A stretch of 64,000 nucleotides of DNA from positions 3,921,448 to 3,985,447 of the forward strand of contig CM030938.1 of assembly GCA_018136815.1 (NCBI GenBank), read 5' to 3'. Below the pieces are notes generated by a model that saw only the letters and a list, made by a program, of their open reading frames with translations, was not told where the DNA came from and did no database searches. The DNA is from Isochrysis galbana (taxonomy: Eukaryota; Haptophyta; Isochrysidales; Isochrysidaceae). Positions 28,206-40,503 of this stretch are shown here, in pieces. The position numbers were made by a program, and so were the translations under genes. The number at the start of each line of letters is the position of its first letter. Within the stretch, counting starts at the first letter, position 1.

Positions 28206-31200
28206 TCATATTGTGCCCGCGAGCGGCACGTCCACAGAGAGCATGCAAATCGTTCGGTGTAGCTGGCCATGCTCCGCTTCAAGGGCGAGGGCCGAGGCGC
28301 GGCGAAGCCACAGGGCAGCAGTCGGTTCGGTGGCGACGGGTGAGAGGCCAAGGGCGAGACAGAGCATCGCCAGAAACGAGGGCGCGGACATCTCCATTGA
28401 GGAAGTTTCCATGGTGCGTGACAAGAGTAAAGGTACACCTCCAGGCAGATACCCCGCGGGCGGCGCCAAAGCGTCGCCGAGTGAGCGAGAAAGTTTCGTT
28501 GCGACGGGCGACATCTCAACGAAGCAATCGATCGCATCGTGCATTGCTAGAAGCTTGTTGCGCGCGAATGTGGCACCATTGCCGCCGCGTCGTCCCGGCG
28601 TCGATCCGCCAACAAATGGAGCGGCGGCATTTTGTCTCGCGGATAGGCCCGACGAGATCAGAATACATGCAAGTCCGAGCATTCGCTCAGATCCATCCGG
28701 CAGCAGTGTGGCAGCATGGAAGGCAAGAGGCAGGCGTGAGGAGATGGGCATTGACGTCACAATGGCCGCCGCTGCGTCGCCATCGGAGTCCGCCGCTGTC
28801 TCGAGCTGCGCAAAGAAGAGCATCGCAAAGGCGCGTAGCGCATGTTTCACCTCAGCCTCACTTGTCAGAGTGAACCCGCCGCCGCTGAGTACTTCATGCG
28901 GGCGACGCGTAGAACGGGCCTCACCCATTGATAATGCATCGGCTCCCCCACGCGCGGGCGGAGGGCGAGAGGATGGGCCGCCGCCGTCTGTATGCCTTTC
29001 ACAACCGGCAATGACATTGTCGCTCCCATCGCTCTCCGTGTGTCGCCTGCCCTCGGCGAAGCGCGATGAGCGGTGCGCCCCTCTTTCGGCAACCGTCGTC
29101 GTCGTCCGCAAGTCGCCCGAGTTGCGCGACTCTGAGGGGTGGCGACGGAAAAGGCTCAACACTGAGCTAAACTTACGTGGGAGCGACTTGTTGCTGCCCG
29201 ACTTCCGACCAACGTTACAGCCACGCATGAGGCCGTCATCAAACGCGGAACCCAGAGCGATGCACGCCTCTGATCGTTGCCCCAGCGCCAGCAAAGCCTC
29301 TCCACGCAACACCAGCCAATGCGTTGGGGTACCGGCAGGCAGGACCACGCCATGTCCGTGCCGTCGGTGGACGACAGAGGCCAGAGTTGTGACCGAGACA
29401 GCCTCCTCCCATGAAGCACAGCCAAGGGCCTGCTGAGCCGCGTCGGCCGCAAGAAGCATCACCTGGACCGAGCACAGAGTCGCATGAGTGGGTATAGAGT
29501 GTTTGAGGAAGTGCGAAGCGAGTCGAAAGGGCTCATAGGACCTTGTGGGCCCGTGCTCGGCGTGGGGCACGTCGCGAGATCCATAGGTAGTTGCAACGCT
29601 GTGACGGACCGGCGCATCGGGCAAGCTGGGTTGTCGGGTGCTCTTCTCACCTGTTTCCAATTCTCTGCCGCCCGGTAATGCTTCAGCGCAGACAGATGCG
29701 CAGCGGCATGTCCATCGCTCTTAGATGACTCCTCTACGAGAGCTGCGGCAGCTGCCTCGTGCACTCGCTTCCTTTGCTCGTAGGTCATGTTGGCATAGAT
29801 GACGTCCCTCAACATGGCAGAGCGGAAGGAGTACGTCTTCGTCTCAAGAGCAAACTCGAGGATACGCGTCTGCCGCAGGCGTCGAAGCGCCTCGTCAAGG
29901 CGTGAGCCTGTGGGTTGAATATCTAGCGAGGCGTGGACGTCGCGCAGAGCCTTGGAAGTCAGGGCGTCGCCCATCGCGGACGCGGTCTTGAGCACGGCCT
30001 GTTGCTCGTGAGGAAGGTTGTCGACCTAGAAGCCAGAGTAGACGGAGCATTGTTAGGCTACAGGGTTCGCACGCCGACATTGGACAAGCAGGTGCGCGGC
30101 CGCTGCCATGCACACTTCAGCGGGTGCGAGACAGTGGGCATCTCGAGGCTTCGGTGATCGGATCACCTGCGCCGTTAAGAGCCTTTGAAGGGTGTGCGAG
30201 TTGCCCGCGACGGAGCCCTCGGCTGCGAATGCCGACTCAAGCGACGACAAAGATAAGCCCGGTGAGAGCAGCACCGTTTGCACGGCAAGTCCCTGGGTTG
30301 TCGTCGCACTTCCTGTATTCGACGTGATACGCTTTGAGTCAGCGCGAAAGTGTTGGTCCACCATGGAATCCCCAAGCGTATGAGTCGTAGCGGAAGGGTC
30401 TGAGATGGCCACTGGCTTGCCATCAACGATCGTGGCGGGTAAGAGCAGACGTTGGCGCATGAGGAAGCTCATGATCTCATGGCAGTACAATGGATTGCCT
30501 TCGCTCTTGCGCAACAAAAACGAGGCGAGCTCTTCTGGAAGTGTCTCCACGCCGAGCATTTCAAGCGCCATGTAGGCGAGATCCGCTTCCTGACAAGGGG
30601 TAACGGGAAGGGCGACTTGGCGCGAGTTGGGCGAGGTTCCAGTGTGACGGAGGTGTAACCGGCCATACTGCCGACAGACGGGTTAGACAAGACACGGGCG
30701 AGGGTTGGAATCAGGCTGTGAGGTCGGGCAAAGGAAGCGCGAGGCTCACTAGCTGCGAGTATACGCCATGAGTAAGGTCTAGCCTAGCCATTCCATGCCC
30801 ACCCGACGTTGTCGCTTCACCTGTAGTGGCCCGAGTCTCATTCTTTCATGCTCTTCCAGGGTGGTGAGCACGGCCATCTGGCTCGTCTTCAGCCTTGTGC
30901 TCTCTACCGCAGGTAGGAGAAGTGGTCGGCCTTGAAGGAGTGGCGACGCTGAGGCCCCACGCTCACCCATACCAGGAGAAGGCGAACGGATGGTGTTGGT
31001 GACGACTGCAGTAAGCCCACGTGGTTGCATCCGATGCTCCGATGCCTCCGTGGATGAGATCGACGCAGCTAGCATCATCTCGGAGTCGGAGTGCCTGCCA
31101 CGAAACGCGGCGGGCGATATGTTCTGGGAGGCGACCCGCGACGGAGGTGAGGTCGTGCGGTTAGCACGATCAGTCTCTGAGGCGCGCGGAGAGCGAGCAA

Positions 31201-34200
31201 TGGGTGACCGTTGCTTGCGGGATGGGCTGCCTGGGCATGTAGAGCTACACGCAAGGACGCTCGATGAATGACGATGGCGGACCAGCGGCGAAGATTCAGC
31301 TGCGGCTGTACGCGGATTGCCGCGAGAAGAACGGCGGCGTGCAATTGCGGGTACGGAGATGGAGGATGTTTCGGCAGCCGTGGTCAGTACTCCACCGGAG
31401 GACCCGGATGGTGGCGGCGTGCGCATCGCGCAGATGACCAAGACGTTCGAGACCTCGTGCTTCACCTGGGGGGGGGGGGGGGGGGGGATGCAATACACCA
31501 CGTGAGTGGTACGAGAGTGCGCGCACCGTGTTCAGGACGAATTTCTGCATGCGCAAAGCCGGGGACGCATCTCGCACCTTGAGCAGCAGCTCCCAGCTCT
31601 TGGTGTCCATCCACTGCACGTTGTCGAGTAGGACCAAAGTCGGATGCTGCGACGCCTTTGCACGCAGAAGTTGCACGCATAATGCCAACAACTTGTCCCT
31701 CCGCTTCTCGCCACGAAGGTTGGCTGTGTACGGTGTATCTCCTATGCCAAGCCCCAACAGCCCCGAGAGCAGCGGCACATGACGCCACAATTCCGTAGAG
31801 CCATTGTCCAAAAGGGCACGAACGGACAAAGTGCGGCCCTCAGAAGCAGTGCCGAGCGTGGCGAGCATCTCTGCCCTTGGCATGGATGCAGAACCACGTG
31901 CTGAAGCGCCACCGCCTAACATCGATGGGCGAGCCGTAGGGGGACCGTTCAGAGCCGAGACGGCCGAACCGGATATGCACACGTTTTCGTCCAAGCGTCT
32001 CCCATGACGCCGAGACGTGTCAACTGTGGCAAGAGACTGCGCTAGGCCACGGCGAGCACCAAGTGTTTGACCAATGGAAAGGCCATCGAGCAGCTGACGG
32101 AAGACAAACCCAAACACGTGGAGCGGTGTTCCTTCATCAATGGCCGAGCAGGAGCCCTTGAGCACCGCCACGTTCAGCCCCATCGCCATGCGCTCTGCTT
32201 GTCGCAGAAGCGACGTCTTGCCCATGCCAGCCTCGCCTTGCACCATGAGAAGCCCGCCACGTGCATCGTTTGCGAGGGCCGAAAGCATTAGCTGCACCCT
32301 TGCACGCTCGTTCTGGCGCGTCTGCGCGGCAGCGCCTCCGCCCGGCGGGGGACCACCCAAGAGCCCTCGCCGCTCCGTAGGGCGAAAGACTGAAACTGGC
32401 TCCCCATGTCCCTTGACACGCAAGGGGGACAGGACGTCGAAGCGCACCTGGATGGAGACAGGGCAAAGGACGGCGCGTTGGCGAGCGCGCAAGCACGCGA
32501 GGCAGAGTCAGGGGGAATGTTCGTGGTCAGCCCAACGAGATGACATGCCCCCCCACTGGCCGTTGGGTTTACCTCATGCGCAGCGTCCCTCATTGTGTGC
32601 TCGTCGACGAGGACGCTGTCGTTGGCATCGGATGTCATCAACCTGGCCGCCATATTGACTGTGTCTCCATAGAAGGTGTACTCGCCCCGCTCAGCATTCC
32701 CCACCGACCCGGCAAAGACAGTGCCGGTGGTGAGCCCCACCCTCGCCTCATGGCCTAGCTCTCGCAGCGAGCGCACGATCTCCAGAGCGCACAGCACGCC
32801 GCGCACCGCGTCGTCCTCGTGCTGGTAGGGCGGCGGGCCGAAGGCCGCAAATAGTATGGTGCCCTTGTCGTCGACGTTGAAACGCGCGAGCATGCCCTCG
32901 AAGCGAGCAATCTCAGCTCGGATGGCGCCAAACACCTGCTGGGTCTTTGCAACGACGGCATCGAACACTTCATGCTCCCCCTCATGGTTCAAGCTAAGGA
33001 CGCGTACGAAGAGGATGGACGCAAGACGAAAGTCCGCGAGCCAATTCATCCCTGCAGTGCGCAGACGGTACTGGACGGGTTCGGGCACATAGGCTGCCAG
33101 CCGGAGCGCGGCTTCGGGCGAGCGCTCGACGAAACTTATAGCCACATCGCGCCGCTGGTTGAGTGATGCGGCGCGCTCAGCGTCGGCCTCTCTCCAGGCG
33201 CGCGAGTGGGCTGCCTTGCGCAGCCCACGGAGCTTTGCGAAGCCCTCCTCGTCGACCGTGGCCTCTGCGTGGGGCGCGAGCAGGCCCCAGACCTCAGGCG
33301 ACAGCACGCATTCCCTCTCCTTCGCACGTTTCTCTGCAGCGCGCAGCTGGCTCATCGGGGTGCCCATCAGCGCAAACCCGTCGCGCCGCTCCGGGTTGTG
33401 CGAACGCGGCCGGTCGCCCCGTGAGGAGGTGGGAGTGCTTACGCCGCAGCCGCTCGAGAGATGGGCCCAAGTCACCTCGGCCGCGGCCAGGGCTGCGGGT
33501 GAACCATCGGCCACAGATGACGGCGGGGGCGAGGCGGCCGATGAGGTGGTCGTGCTCGGAGGATTGCCGGCCACGTGGATGGCAATCAGCTCGCCCGCGC
33601 CCATGGCCGCGTGCAACGAGATGGCGGCCACGCCGTAGTGCGAGTAGCGCTCTAGTGAGAAGTGAGACGCGCATTCAAACATATCGAGCGCACATTGGGC
33701 GGCGCGAAGCGAGGCGCGCACAAGCGCCGCCCGGCCCGGATCGAGAGATGCAACTGCGTTTGGTGTCCAGCTGAGCGGCATGCCGCCTGCGCCAGTGCTG
33801 GCCTCGCCCATCGACGACGAGGAGGAAGGTGCAAAGCGCGGCGTCGCTGTCGGAGAGCGGCGCGGCGAGGTGGGTTTACCGCCATTTCGGGACGAGGTCC
33901 AGCCACGCGTACTTTTCGGCAAGGAGGAGGCTATCGGCGAGCTCGCACCTGACGCACTTGCAACGTTGCCTGCCGCACCCGTCGTTCGCTTGGTTGACCC
34001 CTTACTAAAGAAGCTGATCAAGCCAGCTATCGGGCCTGGGCTGTCGCTCGGGGAGTGGCTGCCATTCGCTGTGGCGTGCGTCGAGCTCGGAAGCAGTCCC
34101 GGCAGGAGAGCGGGAGGCAGCCTTTTGACGTCATCAATATCTGGGCGTCGAGAAGAAGCAGCCGGCTCACCCGAGGAGCCGGAGCGCATAAGCCGGCTGG

Positions 34201-35299
34201 CCGACGTGGTGCGCGTGATGGCGCTGACGACGCCCGCGACCATACTGCCGGTTGCCGACGGTCCTACTGGCTTCGTGGTCGGGCTCACGGCCTGTAAAGC
34301 GGGTGATCGATCGGCCGGGCGCAGCGAGCCCTCCGAAGGCTCGCGCGAGGTGAGCTGCCCCGACGGCTCGCGCGATGCCGTGGTGCCTGAGGGCTCATGA
34401 GAAGCCACTGTCGACTCGCGCAAGGAGGCCTCCTCGGCAATGGTAAGGGGCAGGCTCCTTGCACCACTGCCGCTCGCGAGCGAGCCGTTAGACGCCTGCC
34501 GCATGTGCCCGCGCGGTGGCGATGCCTTTGAGTCCCCGCCGCCAGTCGTCCCGCCGCCCTTGCAGTTGTGCGCCGCCGTGCTCACACCATCGGACCGCTC
34601 ACCGAGCCCGCCCTCGACAGGCACCGCCTCAAAGAGAACCGTCATGGCGTCGCCCGAAAAGGAGACGACGTCGCCGCCGTGAGCGTGAAAGCACTTGATG
34701 AGCAAGTCGAAGTAGTCTGAGAGGATCTTGTTCAGCTCTTCGGCCCCGCGCGCTGGCCCCAGCTCACTCGCCTGCAGCTGCTGCGTCAGCTGCGTGAAGC
34801 CGGTGATGTCAGCAAATAGGAGCGCGCCGCGCACGCGCTCGGCATACGGAAGCTGGCGCACACTCGCCTCGTCAAACTGGCGGAGGACGAGGCCGGGCAC
34901 GTAAAGTGTGAGAGCCTCGAGGGCGAGCGGCTCAGCCAGCCGATCCGAGTCCCACCCTGGCTTGCCCCCTCCTCGCCCGCTGAGGGACCCTGTCTCCGCT
35001 CTCTCGATCGAGTCGAGCAGCCACGACGATCTCCCGGCTGCAGCGAGCGCGGAGGAGTTTGGGGTGGCGGCAAGTGTGAGAATGGAGCGGGTGGGTGCAC
35101 GCACGAGTCCCATCACCCCCGTGTTCGTGTAGACTGCCTCTGCCACCTCATCTCTCACTGCGGAAGAGAAGCGAGGGCCGAGAGAGTCGGAAGAACCCTC
35201 GGTGAGGGAAGAAGGGGTGGCGTGGCCCTCTGTAGAGGCGTCGGCGGGGTGACGAGGGAGGAGGAGCTGGCGGCGCACGTCGGTGGGCCGTCCGTCCAT
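28206..35299 (-). CDS. Soluble adenylyl cyclase (ADCY10-type): tandem cyclase domains, NTPase, TPR-like tail
   Basis: The product would make cAMP from ATP; animal relatives respond to bicarbonate and calcium. Six exons join in phase 0 at GT-AG sites: 35299-32573, 32447-31578, 31465-30821, 30589-30167, 30025-29651, 29462-28206 (about 2,098 residues). C1 holds LFADITGF (metal Asp about 164) and SFSGDAMTVLF (Asp about 217). A roughly 295-residue Ser/Pro/Gly-rich insertion splits C1 before its second half (ASHFSLERY onward, about 545). C2 (about 740-905) has DDKGTILFAAFG and YGDTVNMAARLM, keeping the catalytic Asn/Arg. Then come the P-loop GEAGMGKTSLL (about 980), the Walker B-like TLVLLDNVQWMD, LRLGPLQEADL and KSEGNPLYCHEI, as in STAND NTPases of this family, and a helical C-terminal region. 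The ATG at 35299 follows a C/T tract; further 5' frames are low complexity. The last exon may contain an unrecognised intron. Confidence 0.88.
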
Positions 35300-36130
35300 C
35301 CTCCGCGTGACGGGAGAGGGGAGAGAGGGAGTGGGGTGGAGTGTGAGGTGGGGTGGTGGGGGGAGGACGGGGTGGTGGCCGGGGAGGGAGGGAAAGGAGA
35401 GCAGAGTGTGGGGCACAGAGAGAGGAAAGAAGAATGTGCGCGGGGCAGACAGGGATGAGGAAGTTACGTGAAGTAGGAGAGAGGGGTACTTAATGATTGT
35501 AGAGAGAGAGAGAGGGTGTGGTGTGGTGGTGGTGTGACTGATTGGCCCTTGAAGAGGAGAAAAAAAGGACCATTGATTATGGGAAGAACACTCGCGCGCG
35601 AGAGAGGGTGATTCAGGAGATGAAGGAGAGACGCCGCGAGAGTAAGGAGAATATAATAGAGAGCGTGGAGGAGGAGGAGGGTGCTCCATAGAGAGAGAGA
35701 GAGGAGAGAGAGAGGCAAATATAGAAGAGAAGAAAACAAGGTGTGTCCGATGTCTCTCTAGCAGGGACAGGAAGTATTGTACTCTCTTCACACAGTCCAA
35801 GAAGCTCCTCTCTCTTCTTGACGTGTCAGTTGTCCGGAGATCGCACAGGAAGGTGTGCGTGAGAGAGAAGAAAGGAGAGGAGGTTAGGTTTAAGCAGACG
35901 ATACGTAAAGAAAGGAAAGGAGAGAGAGGGCAGGGGGGAAGGAAGGGGGGGGGGACGAGGAGAGCGAGGGGGGAGAGAGAGAGAGAGAGAGAAAAGGGAG
36001 TCACGCCCTGCTTCCTCCTCCCCCCCCCCCCCCCCCCCCCCTCTCCCCCCCCCCCTCCCCCCCTTCCCCCCCCCCCCCCCCCCCCCCCCCGCCGCCCGCC
36101 CGCGAGCGCGCGCCTCTCTGTGCTCCACGT
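35300..36130 (-). promoter_or_regulatory. C/T-rich 5' flank of the adenylyl cyclase gene
   Basis: The plus strand is G/A-rich from 35300 to about 36000, so the sense strand of the cyclase is pyrimidine-rich. Beyond 36010 the bias flips to long C runs on the plus strand. The region between the cyclase and the next plus-strand gene (36368) is divergent and may serve both. Confidence 0.45.
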
Positions 36131-36291
36131 GCAGATGCATTCCACACGTAGAGCTCTAGAGTATTGTACTCGTAGGTCCTCTAACCTCTGAAGGTAGTCG
36201 GGGGTTTTTGCGGGGTTGAAACAACGTTGGAAGAAGGTTCGAAGAGCTCGTTCAAAGAAGTCACGATCCTCAATCCTTCCTTAAACCGGAG

Positions 36292-36326
36292 AGTTGGAAG
36301 AGGCCCAGTGCGCGCCTCTTCCAACT
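36292..36326 (+). other. Perfect 12-bp hairpin in the 5' flank of the Myb-like gene
   Basis: AGTTGGAAGAGG (36292-36303) and CCTCTTCCAACT (36315-36326) are exact complements around an 11-base loop, ending 41 bases before the ATG at 36368. It could fold in a leader RNA, or be a transposon foldback remnant. Confidence 0.6.
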
Positions 36327-36367
36327 GTCTGCCGGTGGAAGAGAGGAGAGAGGAGAGCGAGAGAGTG

Positions 36368-38328
36368 ATGGCGCCGAGGCCGGTGAGGGCAGCCCGGCGG
36401 CACATGCCAACCGCGAGCCAAGGCGCCGGCCGAGCGTCGCAAGGGTGGCGGGGTGGGGATGATGGGGCCCCAGCAGCGCGCGCACAACGCCCCCTCACTC
36501 GCCACGTTCCGCAGGAGAGAGAAGCGCGCAACAGCCGCTTCGACTGGACAGTCGAGCGCAAAGTTGCGCTGCTGAAGCAAGTGCTGGAGGCAGGCGACGA
36601 GGCGTTCAAGACGTTCAAGGACGGCAGCACGGCGGCGAAAAACGGACACACCCAGAAGTCGGTGTGGACGAACGAGGAGAACGGCATCTTGCCCATGGTG
36701 ATGCGCGACGACTCCATGCAGGGCGCCTCGTTGCCATCGTACGCCTCTGTGATCGCCTCGCTGAAAGGTTGGGTTCAGGTGTGCCCTGCGATTGCGGCGA
36801 CCTGCTTGCACGCGTGGCTTCACCACAAGCCTAGCCTGGGCCTTCAGGCGTGGTCTCATCCCAACAGGCAAATTCACTGCCCCCCCCCCACTTGCCTGCC
36901 TGCGGATGCAGGCAGGCGCGCATCTCTTCACCGCTGGGAAGGAGCAAGCGGAGCCGATCGAGGTGGACGACCCCGAGGACACCTCGGAGACCAAGTCGGA
37001 GCGCCCTCTGTCGGAGTACGAGACGTTGATCGTTGAGGTGAGCGAGCTCCTCAATTCGGCGTCCCAAAACTCTGCCAAGCGCAAGGCAGAGAGAGAAGCG
37101 GATCGTTCTGCGAATGCGGCACAGAACGAGGCAGCCAAGCAAGCGTACCGTGACCTGAGCGAAGATGAGTTGCGGGTGAGTGCTCGGCCCCCGTGCGACA
37201 TTGTGCCTGTTCTTGCACGCCCGCGCAGCACGTCTCAAATCTGCCGTGTGCACTCGCTCGCAGGCCGCACAGCGCTCGGGGTCAGGCAGTGTGCAGCCCA
37301 GATGGGACAATAGGCTTCTAATAGGTTCTATTAAGAGGTCAAGAGGCCTACCAGACCTGTTACCTGTTAATAGGTAATAGGTTAAAAAAAACCTTTCAAT
37401 ATTTTCGCCTCGCGCGTGGCTATAGGCCTATACTATAGGTACCGCTATCGTAGCCACGCCCAAATCATCTCAGATCCCTTCCTCTCCCTAGTAACTTAGC
37501 TCAGAAGTCAGAAGCCAATCATATTCATAATGTACAGCACATACTGATACATCTATAATATTAGTAAAATGAGTTTTATTTTGACCTGTTACGGACCTAT
37601 TGCGACCTGTTAAGAGGTCCTCTTAATAGGAAGAGGCCCCCGAAACCTGTTGACCTTGTACCTGTTGTCCCATCCGGGGTGTGCAGTCGAGCACCGAGTC
37701 GCTCCCCGACCGCATTGAGGTCGAGTCCTTCATGCTGCACTATTATGAGGAGGAGCTCGCGGAGGGTCTCGACTTGCAGGACTTCCTTAAGGACGAACCA
37801 AAGTGGCCTGCAGGGTTCGCGTTGGACGGCCCCGACTCCGAAGGTAAGTACCATTTCGTGCGTAAGGAGAGCAGCGCACAAAGCGCAAAGAAGGTGAAGC
37901 CCGCGACCGCACGTAAAGCCGCACATGCGCGCGATGCTCTTGTTGACATTCTGGAAGCGCACAAGGAGGAGATTGCTGCGAGTGCCAAGGCGAATGACGC
38001 GCTAGCGGCTGCGCAGGCAAGGCGCGACGAAATGGCAAGCAAGGCACAAGCGGAGGAGGCCTCATTCCGTGCGCGAGAGCTCGCGCATCGGGAGCGCACG
38101 GAACTTGCGGCGTTGGAGCGCGAAAAGGAGCGTGACTTGCGCGAGGAAAAGCGTTGGGAGTACGAAGTGGCGCGTGAGGAAACGCGCGCGAGGCGTGAGG
38201 CGGCAGTGGATGAAGAGCGCAGGAAGTGGAAGGAGGAGCAGGCTAAGCGCGACGACGCGCGTGACGAACGGCAAACGCGGATGATGACCTGCATGATGCA
38301 GCTCATCGAGAAAGCATTATCCAAGTGA
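36368..38328 (+). pseudogene. Myb/SANT-like DNA-binding protein gene interrupted by a MITE
   Basis: Exons 36368-36778, 36912-37175 and 37264-38328 have GT-AG introns in phase 0. The first exon has FDWTVERKVALLKQVLEAG and, later, KSVWTNEENGIL, the tryptophan-spaced helices of a Myb/SANT-like domain. The second carries an acidic stretch and a coiled coil. The third has ESFMLHYYEEELAEGLDL and a long charged coiled coil to the stop at 38328. The third exon is split by a 382-bp element (37297-37678) with an 8-bp target duplication. Without the element and one duplicate, the frame on both sides is the same and has no stop, giving about 449 residues. With it, the frame stops inside the insert. Such Myb-like proteins are often encoded by DNA transposons, so host function is uncertain. 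Confidence 0.65.
37297..37678. mobile_element. MITE (382 bp) with 8-bp target-site duplication
   Basis: Terminal inverted repeats CCCAGATGGGACAATAGG (left) and CCCGGATGGGACAACAGG (complement of right end) match at 16 of 18 bases. The flanks are the direct repeat GTGTGCAG at 37289-37296 and 37679-37686. The interior is AT-rich, has many copies of words like GACCTGTTA and AATAGG near both ends, and no coding capacity. An 8-bp duplication suggests a hAT- or P-like transposase acting in trans, but the termini are not those of the hAT element at 20664. Confidence 0.88.
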
Positions 38329-39850
38329 GACGCCCCATCCCTGGTCGCCAGGCAGACAGGGGCCTCAGGGCGGCACCCAAGGCCAGCGAGGCGAGCGAGG
38401 GAGAGGCAGGGGGGGCCAGGGGCTGAGCCCCAGCCTCCACTGCCCCCTGAGCTGCCCATGCTGGCCCTCTGGGAGCCCCCAAAGGACCTCTGAGAGCAGG
38501 CCAGGGCGCGCCGCATGGCGACGCGCCGCAGGGACCGGGGCGGAAGAGAGTGGAAAGAGGGAGAGGGGGGGATTTGCACCCCCCCCGATGGAGTGTGGTG
38601 AGAAACGAGACCCATTTGCGTTAGCAAATGGGCGGAGGGGGGCGGCTGGCGACAGGAGGAAGATGAGGAGGGAGAGACTCAAGACGCCTACGGGAACCAC
38701 TGTGGCAGGTATCTCGAGGCGCAGTCTTCTATTTCTCGAGGACAGCTCGCGGCGAGAGCTGTAAGGGTCGTTCTTCTTCTTTGACGAGAGGTTCCTCCCC
38801 CCCCCCCGGTGCTTTTTCCCGGAGAGTCGGCCGGCGTCGACCGGTCCGCCTCAATGGGTTTTCCCCCATTTTAACTTGTGGGGAGTTAGAATGGGAGCCG
38901 GGGGCATGCGAGGGGGGAGATGTGGAGGGGTGCATAGTACATAGTAGTATGTATCTGTGACAACAGCACGCGCCAAGGTGCACGGGCAGGTGCGCTGAGG
39001 GCTGTCGTGTTAGTACCGGGCTAGTGAGAGTAGTGGTACTAATGCTCAGATAGATTAAAAATATACTATATCTACATGAGAGGATGGCAGATGGCAGTAA
39101 AATACACCATTCAGGATTCAGGAAGGCGGGTGATGATGTGGGCGATGGGCTGACGATGGGTCCCTATGTCCCTATACATACATACAAAAATAGTCTATAG
39201 TGCTGTGTGTGTATATATGTAAGTATATATATATATAGCCTCCCCCCCCTACCCCGTATGTGTATACAGCTGTGTATAAAGTGTGTATACATGCCAGACC
39301 CGTATACACGCGTATAATATGTATACGGGGGCCTGTCGGTGTGTATACGCCATCTAGGCTGGGGAATCCTTGGACACCCAGGAGGGATGGAAAATAGTTG
39401 TATAAAAGCGTGAGTGACTACCGGCCTACATCTAGGATCGACGCGCGGCCCCGCCCGAATGCCGAATGCCGAATGGCGTGACTGGCGTGGAACCACACAT
39501 GTGGCATGTGGTTCCAAATCTCGTTGTGAATGAACAAAGTGTCAAGAAAGCTTTGTCGTCCACGTGACGAACAGACCTACCAACGGAAGATGCTAGGAGG
39601 GATTGGGACCAATGAACGCTTTTTGTCTAGTGCGTAGTGCGTAGTGGGTAGTGCGTAGTGCACTTGGCACTTGGCATTTGCATTTGCATTTGGGCCGCAC
39701 CCCTGACCCCTGACCCTGACACCAAAAACAAAGGAATGGGGGGGGGGGAAGGGATCAAGGCGGAGCGAAGGGAAATAAGGGCGGCGTCGGCTGGAAGGTA
39801 ATAGCCCTGAATCTTCAGATGTTTTTTTGTCAGAAGGCATCCTTCAATTC
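38329..39850. other. Intergenic with dispersed repeats
   Basis: No gene is supported. Segment 38347-38380 (CCAGGCAGACAGGGGCCTCA...) resembles 27700-27738. Segment 38985-39050 is copy 2 of the repeat at 24946-25018. Segment 39195-39330 is rich in TATA/GTATAC words. Segment 39755-39800 (GGAGCGAAGGGAAATAAGGG) resembles 42235-42280. Confidence 0.5.
38985..39050 (+). repeat. Dispersed repeat, copy 2 (partner of 24946-25018)
   Basis: GTGCGCTGAGGGCTGTCGTG and TAGTACCGGGCTAGTGAGAG differ from the other copy at only a few bases. Confidence 0.8.
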
Positions 39851-40503
39851 TTTAGTTCTTTACTTTAGTAATGGCCCGCCCAACGGCCAGGATGTTAGAG
39901 GGTATAATCACTAGAAGTATAATTAGTTTTAGTAGTTGGGTTCCCGCAGACGCCCGCCGTAAGGGGGCGTGTGTGTGGGCGGCGCGCGACGAGAGGCGGC
40001 CGACGAGCAACGACGGAGCTGATAACAGAGGAAAGAGAGAGAAACAAATATAGTGAAACAAAGGAGAACAGGAGGCAACTTTGGGATCACGGGGAGAGCA
40101 CGAGGATAGAGAGAAGGAAGGAGGGGGTACTAGAAAATAGAGGGCGTGGAGGTCTTCTAGAGTTGCCCACGGGTGAGTCCCAAGAGGAGAGAGAAGAGAA
40201 ACGAGCGGTGAGAGAAGAAGAGAGATGGAGGAGAGCGTGGAGCCCGCGTGGGAAGCGGTTTTCCTCTCTCTCTCTGTCTCTCTCTCTCTCTCTCTCCCTC
40301 TCTCTCTCCCTCTCTCTCCCTCTCTTCCCCTCTTTCTCTCCCCGCCTCTTCTCTTCTCATTCTCCTTCCATCCCTCCCTCCCTCGTTCTCTCTCTCCTTC
40401 TCTCTCTTTAAACCCCTTCTTCCATCCCTTCCTCTCTCCCTCCCGCTGCCTGTCCTCTCCGTGCCTCGCCCTTCCCTTCCTTCCCCTCTCCCCCACCGCC
40501 GCC
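39851..40503 (+). promoter_or_regulatory. Flank and C/T tract of the sulfotransferase-like gene
   Basis: From 40258 to 40503 the sense strand is nearly pure pyrimidine, running up to the ATG at 40504. The 400 bp before it are G/A-rich and contain no supported gene. Confidence 0.45.

Noticed and set aside
28213-29436. 407-codon plus-strand frame opposite the cyclase C-terminal exon
   Set aside because: Antisense to a well-supported gene; Ser/Arg-rich with no domain.
40225-40503. Upstream in-frame extension of the sulfotransferase-like gene
   Set aside because: It codes only Ser/Leu/Pro repeats from the C/T tract; the ATG at 40504 gives a proper signal peptide.
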